Assembly (NCBI GenBank): GCA_934457145.1 | Contig: CAKSHP010000011.1 | Span: forward strand, 1 to 63,917 | Direction of reading: 5' to 3' | Source: an uncultured Clostridia bacterium | GTDB taxonomy: Bacteria > Bacillota > Clostridia > UBA1381 > UMGS1253 | Length of the DNA stretch: 63,917 nt | In this document: in pieces, positions 1-9,381 of the stretch | How positions within the stretch are numbered: the first letter of the stretch is position 1 | How the letters are laid out: every line of letters starts with the position of its first letter | Notes under the pieces: model-generated | The model's input: only the letters and a program-made list of their open reading frames with translations | What the model was told of the DNA's origin: nothing | The model's database searches: none | Position numbers and translations under genes: made by a program

Positions 1-76
1 GGCGACCCGGATGGGGTTCGAACCCACGACCTCCAGCGTGACAGGCTGGCGTTCTAACCAACTGAACTACCGGGCC
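1..76 (-). tRNA. tRNA-Asp(GTC)
   Basis: Read on the minus strand, the sequence folds as a full cloverleaf. The 7-bp acceptor stem has GGCCCGG at its 5' side, the anticodon stem is CCAGC/GCTGG, and the loop CTGTCAC gives anticodon GTC. The T-loop is GGTTCGAACCC. The discriminator base is G, and CC of the CCA end lies at the very edge of the window, so the last A is outside. Confidence 0.96.
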
Positions 77-232
77 ATTTTACCGACAAAATTAATTATA
101 CAATAAAACAAGGTGCTTTGTCAATACAAAAAGCAAAAAAAATAATGCAGTTTTTTTATAAAAGACAAATTTAAAATACCGGACGCATGGTCTTAAAATG
201 TCAAAAGTAACAAAATGTTTACAGTAAATCAC

Positions 233-261
233 TTGTAAAATCGAACTAATCATAGTATAAT
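233..261 (+). promoter_or_regulatory. Sigma-A promoter of the efflux/SLH operon
   Basis: TTGTAA at 233-238, a 17-nt spacer, then TATAAT at 256-261. It lies about 150 nt before the first gene. Two inverted repeats sit near it: TTTACAGTAAA (218-228) just upstream of the -35 box, and TGACAACA...TGCTGTCA (300-324) in the leader. The rest of 77-411 shows nothing else recognisable. Confidence 0.65.
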
Positions 262-411
262 CATAGGTGTTTATTGAAGAAATTGCGCATATACAATTTT
301 GACAACAATATCAGTTTGCTGTCACAAAATCAACACAATTAAATGTTAAAATGGCGCAGACAAAGAAAAAGGCATAATCAAAAAATCTTGCAGAAAGGAT
401 TGATTTTTTTA

Positions 412-2124
412 ATGAGAAGGCAAAATAAACAGGGCAAAAAAAAGTTTGGCAAAAAAACCGTGATACTTGTGATAATTGTTTTGGCAATCGCAGCGGCGGT
501 TACGGCAGTTGTGATACATAATAAAAATAAAGCCAAGCAAGCTGAAGTTACGGTAATTGAAAGCGAGGAAACGGCAGGCAGACGCGATATTTTAAATTCA
601 ATAACGGCAACGAGCGTGCTTGAGCCGAAAGACTCGTATGAGATAACGTCTTTGGTGAGCGGTGATATCATTTTTGCAGGGTTTGAAAAGGGCGATATCG
701 TAAACAAGGATGATGTTTTGTATAAAATTGACGCATCGGATACTGAAAAGAACGTGACAAGTGCATCAAATTCGCTCACGCGTGCACAGAAAACCTATAA
801 CGACGCGGTAAGCGACTTGAGCGATTTAACGGTTGTGTCTAAATATTCGGGAAAGGTTTCAAATCTCCCCGTTAAAAAAGGCGACAGCGTGAATACGGGC
901 AGCATTGTTGCAAATATATACGACGATACCAGCCTTGATATAACTGTGCCGTTTGTTGAAGAGGACGCAAACAAAATATATACGGGACAAAGTGCAACGG
1001 TGAGCGTTTTAAACAGCAGCGAAAAAATATACGGCACTGTCACAAAAGTTACGCAAACTGCCCACACCGATGCATCGAGAGTCAGCCTTAAAAACGTTAC
1101 GGTAAGAATTAAAAATCCGGGTGCTCTCGGAACAAACGATTCCGCGACTGTGCAGATAGGCAATATGTATTGCAGCGATTCAGGAAAATTTGAGTATATA
1201 ACAGAAGAAAATATTAAAACAGAGGCAACGGGAGATATAGAAAGCCTTTATATAAAAGAGGGCGATTATGTAACAAAGGGTCAGGTTGTGGCAAAGCTTA
1301 AAAACAAAAGTATGACCGACGCAGTTACTAATGCAAAGCTTTCTCTTTCTGATTCGCAGCTTTCATATGAAAATGCGCGCGATAAAGTTGATGACTACAC
1401 GATAAAAGCGCCTATTTCGGGAACTGTGATAGAGAAAAACATGAAAGTCGGCGACAAGCTTGATTCGAGCAAATCGGCAACAACGAGCATGGCAACGATT
1501 TATGATATGAGCGCGCTGAAGTGCGATCTTGCAATTGACGAAACAGATATAGGCAAAGTCGAAGTCGGGCAGAGCGTGTCGGTTGCGGCAGACGCTATTG
1601 AGGGCAAAACCTATAACGGAACGGTTACGGGCGTGAGCGTTGTTGGAACAACGAATTACGGAATAACAACTTATCCCGTAACTGTTGAAATAACCGAGTT
1701 TGACGATCAGCTCCTGCCGGGTATGAATATTGAAGCAACAATAAGCATATCGAGTGCGCAAAATGTTGTTGCAGTGCCGATAAGCGCAGTAAACCGCGGA
1801 AACACGGTTTATATTAAAGGCGATAAAGAAAACGGCGACGATAAAGCTCCTGACGGATTTAAGACCGTTAAGGTTGAAACCGGCGTTTCGGACGGCGCAT
1901 ATATAGAAATTAAGAGCGGTGTTTCGGAGGGTGATACGGTTAAGGTTATAACAACTATTGCAACAAAAGGTTCCGATCAGGAAGATATGTCTGCAATGGG
2001 TATGGGCATGGGAGGCGCGCCCGGTGGCGGTATGGGCGGCGGAATGCCTTCAGGCGGCGGTATGCCCTCGGGAGGCGGAAACCGCGGCGGCGGTGGAATG
2101 CCTTCGGGCGGCGGTATGCGATAA
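412..2124 (+). CDS. HlyD/MacA-like membrane-fusion adaptor of an ABC exporter
   Basis: Probable efflux adaptor of 570 residues, anchored in the membrane and working with the ATPase and permease encoded next. After a basic start there is one membrane segment (about residues 15-36), then two lipoyl-like halves; the second has the motif IKEGDYVTKGQVVAKL. Beta-barrel repeats follow. The C-terminus (about the last 45 residues) is a Gly/Met/Pro-rich tail with repeated MPSGGG units, as seen in some Clostridia YknX-type adaptors. I chose ATG 412 because GAAAGGA precedes it by 12 nt; an in-frame ATG at 343 has no ribosome binding site. First gene of a probable five-gene operon. The transported substrate is unknown: MacAB-type systems export macrolides, peptides or lipids. 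Confidence 0.88.
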   Translation: MRRQNKQGKKKFGKKTVILVIIVLAIAAAVTAVVIHNKNKAKQAEVTVIESEETAGRRDILNSITATSVLEPKDSYEITSLVSGDIIFAGFEKGDIVNKDDVLYKIDASDTEKNVTSASNSLTRAQKTYNDAVSDLSDLTVVSKYSGKVSNLPVKKGDSVNTGSIVANIYDDTSLDITVPFVEEDANKIYTGQSATVSVLNSSEKIYGTVTKVTQTAHTDASRVSLKNVTVRIKNPGALGTNDSATVQIGNMYCSDSGKFEYITEENIKTEATGDIESLYIKEGDYVTKGQVVAKLKNKSMTDAVTNAKLSLSDSQLSYENARDKVDDYTIKAPISGTVIEKNMKVGDKLDSSKSATTSMATIYDMSALKCDLAIDETDIGKVEVGQSVSVAADAIEGKTYNGTVTGVSVVGTTNYGITTYPVTVEITEFDDQLLPGMNIEATISISSAQNVVAVPISAVNRGNTVYIKGDKENGDDKAPDGFKTVKVETGVSDGAYIEIKSGVSEGDTVKVITTIATKGSDQEDMSAMGMGMGGAPGGGMGGGMPSGGGMPSGGGNRGGGGMPSGGGMR

Positions 2125-2169
2125 CCGTTTTGATGCATAAAACGTGCAGACAGGAGGAGCAAATAAAAA

Positions 2170-3006
2170 ATGGCGTCACTTGTTGAATTTAAAAACATTT
2201 ATAAAATATATCAGATGGGCGAAGAAGTTGTCCATGCTGTTGACGGTGTTGACTTAAAAATCGACAACGGAGAATTTGTTGCGATTGTCGGACAGTCGGG
2301 CAGCGGAAAATCCACGATGATGAACATTATAGGCTGCCTCGATGTGCCGACCTCGGGAGAATACTATTTAAACGGGCAGGACGTTTCATCAATGAAAGAT
2401 GACGAGCTTGCAGCAATAAGAAATAAAATGCTCGGGTTTATATTTCAGCAGTATAACCTTATTCCAAAGCTTAATGTGCTTGAAAATGTGGAGTTGCCTT
2501 TAATGTATGCGGGCATACGCGAGTCGGAGCAAAAAAAGCGCGCACTGGCGGCACTTGAGCGTGTTGGGCTTGCGGATAAATATAAAAATCTGCCCTCACA
2601 GCTTTCAGGAGGTCAGCAGCAGAGAGTTTCGATTGCGCGCGCACTGGCGGGCGATCCGAGCGTTATTTTGGCAGACGAACCGACAGGCGCACTCGACTCG
2701 AGAACAGGCAAAGAGGTTATGGACTTTTTAAAAAAGCTGAATGCAGAAGGCAACACAATTGTTCTTATAACTCATGATAACTCTCTTGCCGAGCAGGCGA
2801 AAAGAATTGTGAGAGTGCAGGACGGAAAGCTGATATATGACAGCGAAGAAGGAAAGTCAAACGCTCCGCGCGTTGCCGGAGTGAGCGCAACGGTTCAAAA
2901 GGACGAAAGCTTTGAATCTGTTGAAGAAAATATAAAAAATAATTTAAATAAATCACAAACAGAGCATCAGGAAAGCTCCTTTGATGAGAAAGGAGACAGT
3001 AAATGA
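2170..3006 (+). CDS. ABC transporter ATPase, MacB/LolD type
   Basis: Cytoplasmic ATPase subunit of 278 residues driving the exporter. All motifs are present in order: Walker A GQSGSGKST (about 41-49), Q-loop FQQYNLIP, signature LSGGQQQRVSIARAL, Walker B VILADEPTGALD and the switch histidine in LITHDNS. The core ends near residue 225 and is followed by an acidic, low-complexity tail of about 45 residues that is not part of the usual domain. AGGAGG lies 12 nt before the ATG. The last codons overlap the permease start by 4 nt (ATGA), which indicates translational coupling. Confidence 0.94.
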   Translation: MASLVEFKNIYKIYQMGEEVVHAVDGVDLKIDNGEFVAIVGQSGSGKSTMMNIIGCLDVPTSGEYYLNGQDVSSMKDDELAAIRNKMLGFIFQQYNLIPKLNVLENVELPLMYAGIRESEQKKRALAALERVGLADKYKNLPSQLSGGQQQRVSIARALAGDPSVILADEPTGALDSRTGKEVMDFLKKLNAEGNTIVLITHDNSLAEQAKRIVRVQDGKLIYDSEEGKSNAPRVAGVSATVQKDESFESVEENIKNNLNKSQTEHQESSFDEKGDSK

Positions 3007-4181
3007 GTATTTATAAATCGTTTAAACTTGCGCTTTTCAGCCTATTAAACAATAAAATGCGTTCGTTTTTGACAATGCTTGGCATAATAATAGGTGTTGC
3101 GGCGGTTATTATACTTATAAGCGTTGTAGACGGAATGACAGGCGAGATGACAGATCAGTTCCAAAGCTTCGGCACAACTGCGCTCACCGCAACGGTCACG
3201 GACAGAAGCGGGCAAAAAAAAGTGGAAGTTGAGCAGATGTATGAGTTTGTTGAAGAAAATAAAGACTATTTTTCCGGAGTTTCGCCAAGCATAAGCGTTA
3301 CAGGCTCTGTGCGCACAACGGGCTCTGATTCGATTACAACGTCTATGACGGGCGTGAGCGAACAGTATGCCGATTTGAAAAAGCTAAATGTCACGGACGG
3401 CAGATTTTTGGGCTACGGCGAGGTATTGTATGCGTCAAGGTCATGCGTCATCGGAACATACATAAAAAATGAAGTGTTCGGAAATGAGGATGCAATCGGA
3501 AAAACAATAAAAATCAACGGTTACACGTTTAATGTTGTCGGTGTGCTTGAAGAAAAAGGCGACTCAAGCGAAACTTCCGCCGATAACTGCGTATATATTC
3601 CATACACCGCAGCGCAGTCTCTGGCACAGAGCAAAACGATAGGAACATATATTGTCGGTGCAATAAACGAAGACAGCGTCAAGCAATCAACTGAAAAGCT
3701 TGAAGATTTTTTAATGGAGTGTTTGGGTGATGACGACTATTTTAACGTTTCAAGCCTTGACGAAATTTTAGACACAATAAACGAAATAGTCGGCAAAATG
3801 AAACTTATGCTGGTTGCAATTGCAGGTATATCGCTTTTGGTCGGCGGAATAGGAATTATGAATATAATGCTTGTTTCCGTAACGGAAAGAACAAGAGAGA
3901 TAGGCATAAGAAAATCGCTCGGCGCAAAGAAAAAAGATATTATGAGTCAGTTTGTTATAGAGGCAGGAACCGTTAGCGGATTCGGAGGTGTGCTTGGAAT
4001 TGTGGTTGGAGCGATTTGTTCGTATGCAATCGGGCAAGCGCTCGGAATAACGGCAATACCAAGTGCGTCAACAATCGGGATATCGGTCGGGATATCGGTC
4101 GGAATAGGTATTTTATTTGGATTTTTGCCGGCAAACAATGCCGCAAAACTCAACCCGATTGACGCTTTGAGATATGATTAA
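3003..4181 (+). CDS. ABC transporter permease, MacB type
   Basis: Membrane subunit of 392 residues with the MacB layout: one N-terminal membrane helix (about 17-40), a large extracytoplasmic domain (about 45-255) and three C-terminal helices. The conserved cytoplasmic stretch VTERTREIGIRKSLGAKKKD couples to the ATPase. It overlaps the ATPase gene by 4 nt and completes an adaptor-ATPase-permease tripartite set. In Gram-positive bacteria such sets usually act in efflux or peptide stress resistance; the sequence does not show the substrate. Confidence 0.94.
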   Translation: MSIYKSFKLALFSLLNNKMRSFLTMLGIIIGVAAVIILISVVDGMTGEMTDQFQSFGTTALTATVTDRSGQKKVEVEQMYEFVEENKDYFSGVSPSISVTGSVRTTGSDSITTSMTGVSEQYADLKKLNVTDGRFLGYGEVLYASRSCVIGTYIKNEVFGNEDAIGKTIKINGYTFNVVGVLEEKGDSSETSADNCVYIPYTAAQSLAQSKTIGTYIVGAINEDSVKQSTEKLEDFLMECLGDDDYFNVSSLDEILDTINEIVGKMKLMLVAIAGISLLVGGIGIMNIMLVSVTERTREIGIRKSLGAKKKDIMSQFVIEAGTVSGFGGVLGIVVGAICSYAIGQALGITAIPSASTIGISVGISVGIGILFGFLPANNAAKLNPIDALRYD

Positions 4182-4211
4182 TGCTTTATGAAGTGAGAAA
4201 GAGGATATATC

Positions 4212-5741
4212 ATGAAAATACGTGAAAATAAACATTCGTCGGTTACGGTTTTTGAAGATGCTAAAGATGATTGTTTTGATACTTATGCAAAAAAACTTGA
4301 AGAAAGCGGTTTTGCAAAAAAAGAAGAATATATCAAAGCAGATCATAGATTTGCCGCATATTCGCGTGCAAATGAAGGAGTGTTTTTAAATTATTTTGCC
4401 ACAACGCGCGAGTTTTTCGTTACAGAAGAAGAAAACTGCAAATATTTTTCCTATAAAGATGTTTCGGGCGAAGAAAAAAAGACTGTGCAAATAACCCAGC
4501 TTCATTTGGAAGACTTCGGCATGTCTTATATTGTCAGACTTTCTGACGGACGGTTTATAATTTTTGACGGCGGCTGGAATATGGAGCCGGACTTTGACAG
4601 GCTCTTTGAATGTTTAAAATCCGGTTCGGACGGCGGAAAAATCGTTATTGCGGCATGGATTATGACGCATCCGCATTCAGACCACTACCAGTGCTTTATC
4701 GGTTTTGCCGACAAGTACGAATCTGACGTCCGGCTTGAAAAGGTTTTGCTTAATTTTCCCGAAGCCGATGATACAAAAAATTTCCCCGAACTTACATACA
4801 ATGACCGGAGGTTTGAAGAAGATGTGTCCGAAATTGCAAACATTCCGCGCATGTACGAACGAATCGAGCGCCTTGGCGGCGAAATATTCACGGCGCACAC
4901 CGGTCAGATTTATAAAATCGGCGACGCCGTGTGCGAAATTTTGATAAGCCTTGATGATATAATAGGCCGCAGCCAAAGCATTAATGCTTCTTCGATAGTT
5001 ATCAGAATGGAGCTTTGCGGACAGGTTATTTTGTGGGCGGCAGACACTTCTTTTTCAGAAACAGGTCTTGCAGATAAATACGGTAAACATTTAAAATCCG
5101 ATATTTTGCAGGTTCCGCACCATGGATTTCAATGCGGCGATCCTGCCGATGAAATAAAAGGATATGACTATATTTGCCCAAAGGTATGCCTTTTGCCGGT
5201 TTCGGATTTTAATGCGTATACCGCTATCTGCACATATCGCGAAAGTTCGCGCTATCTTATGAATATGGCAGCGGTTGAGCAAATAATTACGGGTGATAAA
5301 ACACGCACGATAAACCTTCCTTATATGCCTTCGGGCAATGAAAAACGCGAAATTGAACGGCAGTATCTTTCAGGTCTTGATAACAGCGGCGCGTGCACAT
5401 GGGTTTATACAAACCTTTCAACAGCGGATTATAATGACTTTTGTTTTACATTTTTGAACATGACAGGCAGGGCTGCAAAAATTTCTGCGGATTTGTTTTT
5501 TGAAACTCCGAAAGATAATATCCGCTATGTGAAATTTGAAATTCCTCAGGGAACGTTCCGCCGCATTTGTGTTACAGACAAAGACGCTGTTGATGATGAC
5601 GCGCTATATTTTAACTGGGCGTCTCTTAAAGAAAAGAAAATTCCAAAAGATTGCTTTTTTGCAATACGCTTTATAAGCGATGTTCCGGTTGTTATATCAC
5701 ATGAAAATCATCGTGAAAGTTATCGCAGCCTAAACAGATGA
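4212..5741 (+). CDS. Metallo-beta-lactamase-fold protein, ComEC-C-like
   Basis: Protein of 509 residues with an MBL-fold metal centre: HPHSDHY (near residue 154), a later Asp in WAADTSFSE (near 278) and VPHHGFQ (near 300). The order and spacing resemble the MBL domain of ComEC and its stand-alone relatives, which cleave nucleic acids or phosphodiesters. The first 85 residues and the last 150 match nothing I recognise. There is no signal peptide. It sits 30 nt after the permease, and its stop overlaps the earliest possible start of the SLH gene, so it is probably in the same operon. The substrate is unknown. Confidence 0.75.
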   Translation: MKIRENKHSSVTVFEDAKDDCFDTYAKKLEESGFAKKEEYIKADHRFAAYSRANEGVFLNYFATTREFFVTEEENCKYFSYKDVSGEEKKTVQITQLHLEDFGMSYIVRLSDGRFIIFDGGWNMEPDFDRLFECLKSGSDGGKIVIAAWIMTHPHSDHYQCFIGFADKYESDVRLEKVLLNFPEADDTKNFPELTYNDRRFEEDVSEIANIPRMYERIERLGGEIFTAHTGQIYKIGDAVCEILISLDDIIGRSQSINASSIVIRMELCGQVILWAADTSFSETGLADKYGKHLKSDILQVPHHGFQCGDPADEIKGYDYICPKVCLLPVSDFNAYTAICTYRESSRYLMNMAAVEQIITGDKTRTINLPYMPSGNEKREIERQYLSGLDNSGACTWVYTNLSTADYNDFCFTFLNMTGRAAKISADLFFETPKDNIRYVKFEIPQGTFRRICVTDKDAVDDDALYFNWASLKEKKIPKDCFFAIRFISDVPVVISHENHRESYRSLNR

Positions 5742-5776
5742 TTGATAAAAATTTAAAGGAAAGAGGTTTAAAAAGT

Positions 5777-8320
5777 ATGAAAAAGATAAAAAAACTGATT
5801 TCGCTGATTTTAAGTGCAGCCGTTATGTTCTCCTTTTTTAGCTTTGCTAAAAGCGTTTCTTATGCTCAGGACAGCACGGCTTACGGCGAATACACACAGG
5901 CTGTCAGCGTTATTTTAAAAGAGCTTTCCATTATGCAGGGCGACGGACACGGCAACATGAATTTTGAAAACTATGTCAGCCGCAGCGAATTTACAAAAAT
6001 TGCGGTTATGGCGTCGCAGTGGAGAGATTATGTTGTAACAGGCGAGGCTTTGTCGGTTTTTCCTGATGTTAAAGCGGATAACTGGGCAGCTCCGTTTGTG
6101 AGAGTTGGCGTTAAAAACAAAATGTTTACGGGTTATCCGGACGGAACGTTTAAGCCGAATAAAACAGTGCTTTATGAAGAGGCGGTAAATGTTTATTTAA
6201 ATATGCTCGGTTATGACGAAAACGATATAGGCTCATCCTGGCCGAGCGGTCCGGTGGCGCTGGCAAATAATATAGGATTAAACAAAGGGCTTGATGTGTA
6301 TGCCGGAAAAGCGCTCACAAGATACGAAACGGCAATTATCACATATAACATGCTTAAGGCAACCCCGAAAAACGGAAGCGGCGACTATATAAACAAGCTT
6401 GGCTACACAATAACCGAGGACTGCACCCTTATTGCAACTCATGACCAGGATGTCAGCATAGGTGCAGGCAAAGTGTATACAACGGCGGGAACATACGAAA
6501 TGGGCGAGGCAATTTCTCAAAATGATATCGGACTTCGCGGCGACTTGATTGTAAAGGATAATAAAAAGGCAATCTGTCTTGTTCCGTCGGGACAAAAAAA
6601 GGTGACATACACTGTTACGGACGTTAAAAACTCGGGACTTGAGCTTGACGGAAAGGTTTTTGATATTGACGACAGCCTCAGCGTTTACTACAAAAAACAG
6701 CAGTATTCATACAAAGACTTAACCTCTGTTGCCGATGACGGCGATGAGTTTTCATTAATATACACCGACACAGGTTATATAGATTATGCGGTTTTGGTCG
6801 ATAAATCAAAATCGGGCGATATATCGGAGGTTGAGTTTGACAAGTATGTTGTGTATTCCGTTGTGAACAACGATATCATATTCTACAAAGATTCACAGAT
6901 GAAAACCGTTAATATACCCGACAACACTGTGATTTACAAAGAAGACTCAAAAACAACGTATGCACAGATAAAAAATCAGCTGTCAATGGGCGATATTCTA
7001 TATCTTAAGTTTAAAGACAGCGGAAAAATCGATTATGCGGAATATGAAGAAGGCGACTTTGTAGGCCCCGTAACCGCTAAAAACACTGATTGGCGCAGCG
7101 CGCTCGGAATCGGCGAAAACAAAAGCGTTTCAATAATGAGAAACGGAACGAAAACCGATGCCGGCGCAATAATGTCTGACGATATTTTGTATTACTGCAA
7201 AGACCTTGATTTGGTTTTGGCATATTACAAAACGGTAACCGGCGTTTATGAAAAGGCAGTTCCAAATAAAGATATGCCGACAAGCGTTGTTATTTCGGGA
7301 AAAACATATAACATAGAAGGAATTGACGCATTTAATGCGCTTTCATCTTCGGGAAGCACTGCATTGGGCGACACCATAACCGTGCTTTTGGGCAAAGATT
7401 CTGAAATTGCAGGCGTGCTCGGAGGCGAAAGCGGAAAAACGGTCAGCCTGTACGGATATTTAACAGAGGTTGGAACAAGCAAATATGAAAACCAGGACGG
7501 CAACGAATATTCATCATATTATGTTAAGGTGGTTTTGCAGGACGGCAGCACAGAACAGTATGCCTCACAAAAAGAATACGACGATTATTTAAACAGCGTT
7601 GTAAAAGTGACAATTGAAAACGGCAAAGCAATCGTAACAAAACAGCAGGGAGCAAGTGTGTCGGGATATGTTGATTATAAAAATCATGTTATAGGAAACA
7701 GCCGCATAGCTTCAGATATAAAAATACTCGATATAAAAACTCTTGACGACAACAAAGCGGCAGCTTATGCCTCGGTGTTTGCCCAAAGAATTGACGGAAT
7801 ATATCTTTCTTCTGAAAATGTGTGCTATGCGTCAAAAAATTCAAACGGAGAAATAGAAGAGCTGATTTTGAAAGACGTAACCGGCGACAGCTGGACATAC
7901 GGCATTGTGTCTAAAATAAACACAAGCTATGCAGGCTCAAAAAAGGTAACGCTTTCGTATGATGTGTATAATAAAGACGCCACATATCAAAGCTCTATAA
8001 CAGGTATTTCCGGGCTTGCACAGGGCGCCGGAGTTAAAATCGGCATCGGAAGCAAGGGCGTTGAAACATCGGAGATTTTATCCGAGGTTAAAAACATTTC
8101 ACAAATCAGCGCAAACACAGTTATAGGAAACACCAACCACACCATAAGCGATAAAGTAAACGTTTATAAACGGAGCGGCAGTTTTGCCGACGGTTACACA
8201 TACTATCTGGCAAATATAAGCGATGCGGTCGGTATAGCAAAAGACAAAATCATTGCGGCTTACTATGATAAGGCAGACAGCGCGGGCGGCAGAGTGAGAG
8301 TTATAGTAATAGAAGAATAA
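5777..8320 (+). CDS. S-layer homology (SLH) domain surface protein
   Basis: Exported protein of 847 residues. A clear signal peptide (MKKIKKL then a hydrophobic core ending near SYAQ) is followed by three SLH repeats in about residues 30-200, with typical motifs FPDVKADNWAAPFV and GYPDGTFKPN. SLH repeats bind pyruvylated secondary wall polymers and hold the protein on the cell wall. The remaining 640 residues are beta-rich and repetitive in style, without a domain I can name. An upstream ATG at 5738 overlaps the previous stop; I prefer 5777 because the signal peptide starts there and GGAAAGAGG lies about 10 nt before it. Last gene of the operon, followed by a terminator. Confidence 0.86.
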   Translation: MKKIKKLISLILSAAVMFSFFSFAKSVSYAQDSTAYGEYTQAVSVILKELSIMQGDGHGNMNFENYVSRSEFTKIAVMASQWRDYVVTGEALSVFPDVKADNWAAPFVRVGVKNKMFTGYPDGTFKPNKTVLYEEAVNVYLNMLGYDENDIGSSWPSGPVALANNIGLNKGLDVYAGKALTRYETAIITYNMLKATPKNGSGDYINKLGYTITEDCTLIATHDQDVSIGAGKVYTTAGTYEMGEAISQNDIGLRGDLIVKDNKKAICLVPSGQKKVTYTVTDVKNSGLELDGKVFDIDDSLSVYYKKQQYSYKDLTSVADDGDEFSLIYTDTGYIDYAVLVDKSKSGDISEVEFDKYVVYSVVNNDIIFYKDSQMKTVNIPDNTVIYKEDSKTTYAQIKNQLSMGDILYLKFKDSGKIDYAEYEEGDFVGPVTAKNTDWRSALGIGENKSVSIMRNGTKTDAGAIMSDDILYYCKDLDLVLAYYKTVTGVYEKAVPNKDMPTSVVISGKTYNIEGIDAFNALSSSGSTALGDTITVLLGKDSEIAGVLGGESGKTVSLYGYLTEVGTSKYENQDGNEYSSYYVKVVLQDGSTEQYASQKEYDDYLNSVVKVTIENGKAIVTKQQGASVSGYVDYKNHVIGNSRIASDIKILDIKTLDDNKAAAYASVFAQRIDGIYLSSENVCYASKNSNGEIEELILKDVTGDSWTYGIVSKINTSYAGSKKVTLSYDVYNKDATYQSSITGISGLAQGAGVKIGIGSKGVETSEILSEVKNISQISANTVIGNTNHTISDKVNVYKRSGSFADGYTYYLANISDAVGIAKDKIIAAYYDKADSAGGRVRVIVIEE

Positions 8321-8365
8321 AAAAAATACGGTAAAGCAAAAAAATGCTTTGCCGTATTTTTTTAT
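8321..8365. terminator. Bidirectional intrinsic terminator
   Basis: A-tract, stem ATACGGTAAAGCA / TGCTTTGCCGTAT with a six-A loop, then a T-tract. The symmetry allows it to end both the SLH gene and the convergent AraC gene. Confidence 0.85.
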
Positions 8366-8383
8366 TCGTATTACGTTCGTTTT

Positions 8384-9238
8384 TTATATAATGCTTCCTT
8401 TTCTAAACTCCTTTGGAGTAACACCTTTTATAAGCTTAAATGTTTTTATAAAATAGCTTAAATCGTTAAAACCGCAGCTGTAGGCAATATCGGTAACGGA
8501 AAGATCGCTCATGCAAAGAAGTCTGGCGCTGCATTCTATTCTGTAGCAGATAAGGTAGTCAATCGGGGTTTTGTTTGTCATTTTTTTAAAAAACGAACAA
8601 AAATATTTGTCCGACATTTTTGCAACGGCGGATATTTGCTCAAGAGAGAGCGGCTTGTCATAGTTTTCGCGAATGTATGACAAAATCTTTTTCAGCGTTG
8701 CGGCACTTTTTTCATCAGCGGAGTTTAAAGGGGCGATTTTTTCCGTGTAGAGTTTGTTTTTTATAACAAGCGCAAAAAATTCATAAATTTTTGATATAAC
8801 AAAAAGTCTGTATCCGCCGCCTTTTTCAGCCATAAGGTCAAATATTGAGTTTAATGCGTCATGCACTTTTTCGTTATTATGTGCCACAGAAAAGCTTATT
8901 GATATATCGTGTGTGCACAGGCGCTCGCAAAGCGAAACGCAGCTTTTTTCCTTCGAGGAAAGAAAAAAAGGAAGATTAAATACAACGCATTCGTAAACGC
9001 AGTTTTCCGGGATTGCACTGTGAAGCACTTCGCTGCCGACGAAAATGATGTCGCCTTCGTTTGCAAGGTGCTTTTCATTGTCTAAGCTTATGTGCAGCTT
9101 TCCCGAAATAACCCTTATAATTTCAAGATCGCCGTGATAGTGGCAGTTCATTTCGTATTTCGGATGCGTGTGGTCTATGTGGTAAATTTCAATCGGAAAA
9201 TCGGGGCTTCCGTGAGTTTTCAGTTCGTTGTATTTCAT
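8384..9238 (-). CDS. AraC-family regulator, probably of fucI
   Basis: Transcription factor of 284 residues: N-terminal cupin-like sugar-sensing domain (about 20-95, with HYHGDLEIIRV) and a C-terminal pair of helix-turn-helix motifs (about 185-280, ending IAYSCGFNDLSYFIKTFKLIKGVTPKEFRKG), the AraC/XylS signature. AAGGCGG lies 9 nt before the ATG. It is divergent from the L-fucose isomerase gene with 143 nt between them, which suggests it controls that gene in response to a sugar. This role is inferred from position only. Confidence 0.88.
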   Translation of the reverse strand: MKYNELKTHGSPDFPIEIYHIDHTHPKYEMNCHYHGDLEIIRVISGKLHISLDNEKHLANEGDIIFVGSEVLHSAIPENCVYECVVFNLPFFLSSKEKSCVSLCERLCTHDISISFSVAHNNEKVHDALNSIFDLMAEKGGGYRLFVISKIYEFFALVIKNKLYTEKIAPLNSADEKSAATLKKILSYIRENYDKPLSLEQISAVAKMSDKYFCSFFKKMTNKTPIDYLICYRIECSARLLCMSDLSVTDIAYSCGFNDLSYFIKTFKLIKGVTPKEFRKGSII

Positions 9239-9311
9239 TTTTTTATACCGCCTTTGAAAAATGAATATTGTTATACTTTTTTATATAATAACACAAGAAT
9301 AAATAATATTT

Positions 9312-9361
9312 CAAGTATATAATTATAATATCATGAAGCAATAAAAATTGCAAGCATATAA
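9312..9361 (+). promoter_or_regulatory. Direct repeats upstream of fucI
   Basis: CAAGTATATAATT (9312-9324) and CAAGCATATAAATT (9351-9364) are near-identical and 39 nt apart. TATAAT-like sequences (9284-9289, 9324-9329) lack a good -35 box, as expected for an activator-dependent promoter. The repeats are candidate sites for the divergent AraC protein. Confidence 0.4.
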
Positions 9362-9381
9362 ATTTTAAGGAGGAAACAAAA

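Noticed and set aside
343..411. Upstream ATG as start of the efflux adaptor
   Set aside because: No ribosome binding site before it, and it would put 23 extra basic residues before the membrane segment. ATG 412 has GAAAGGA at 12 nt.
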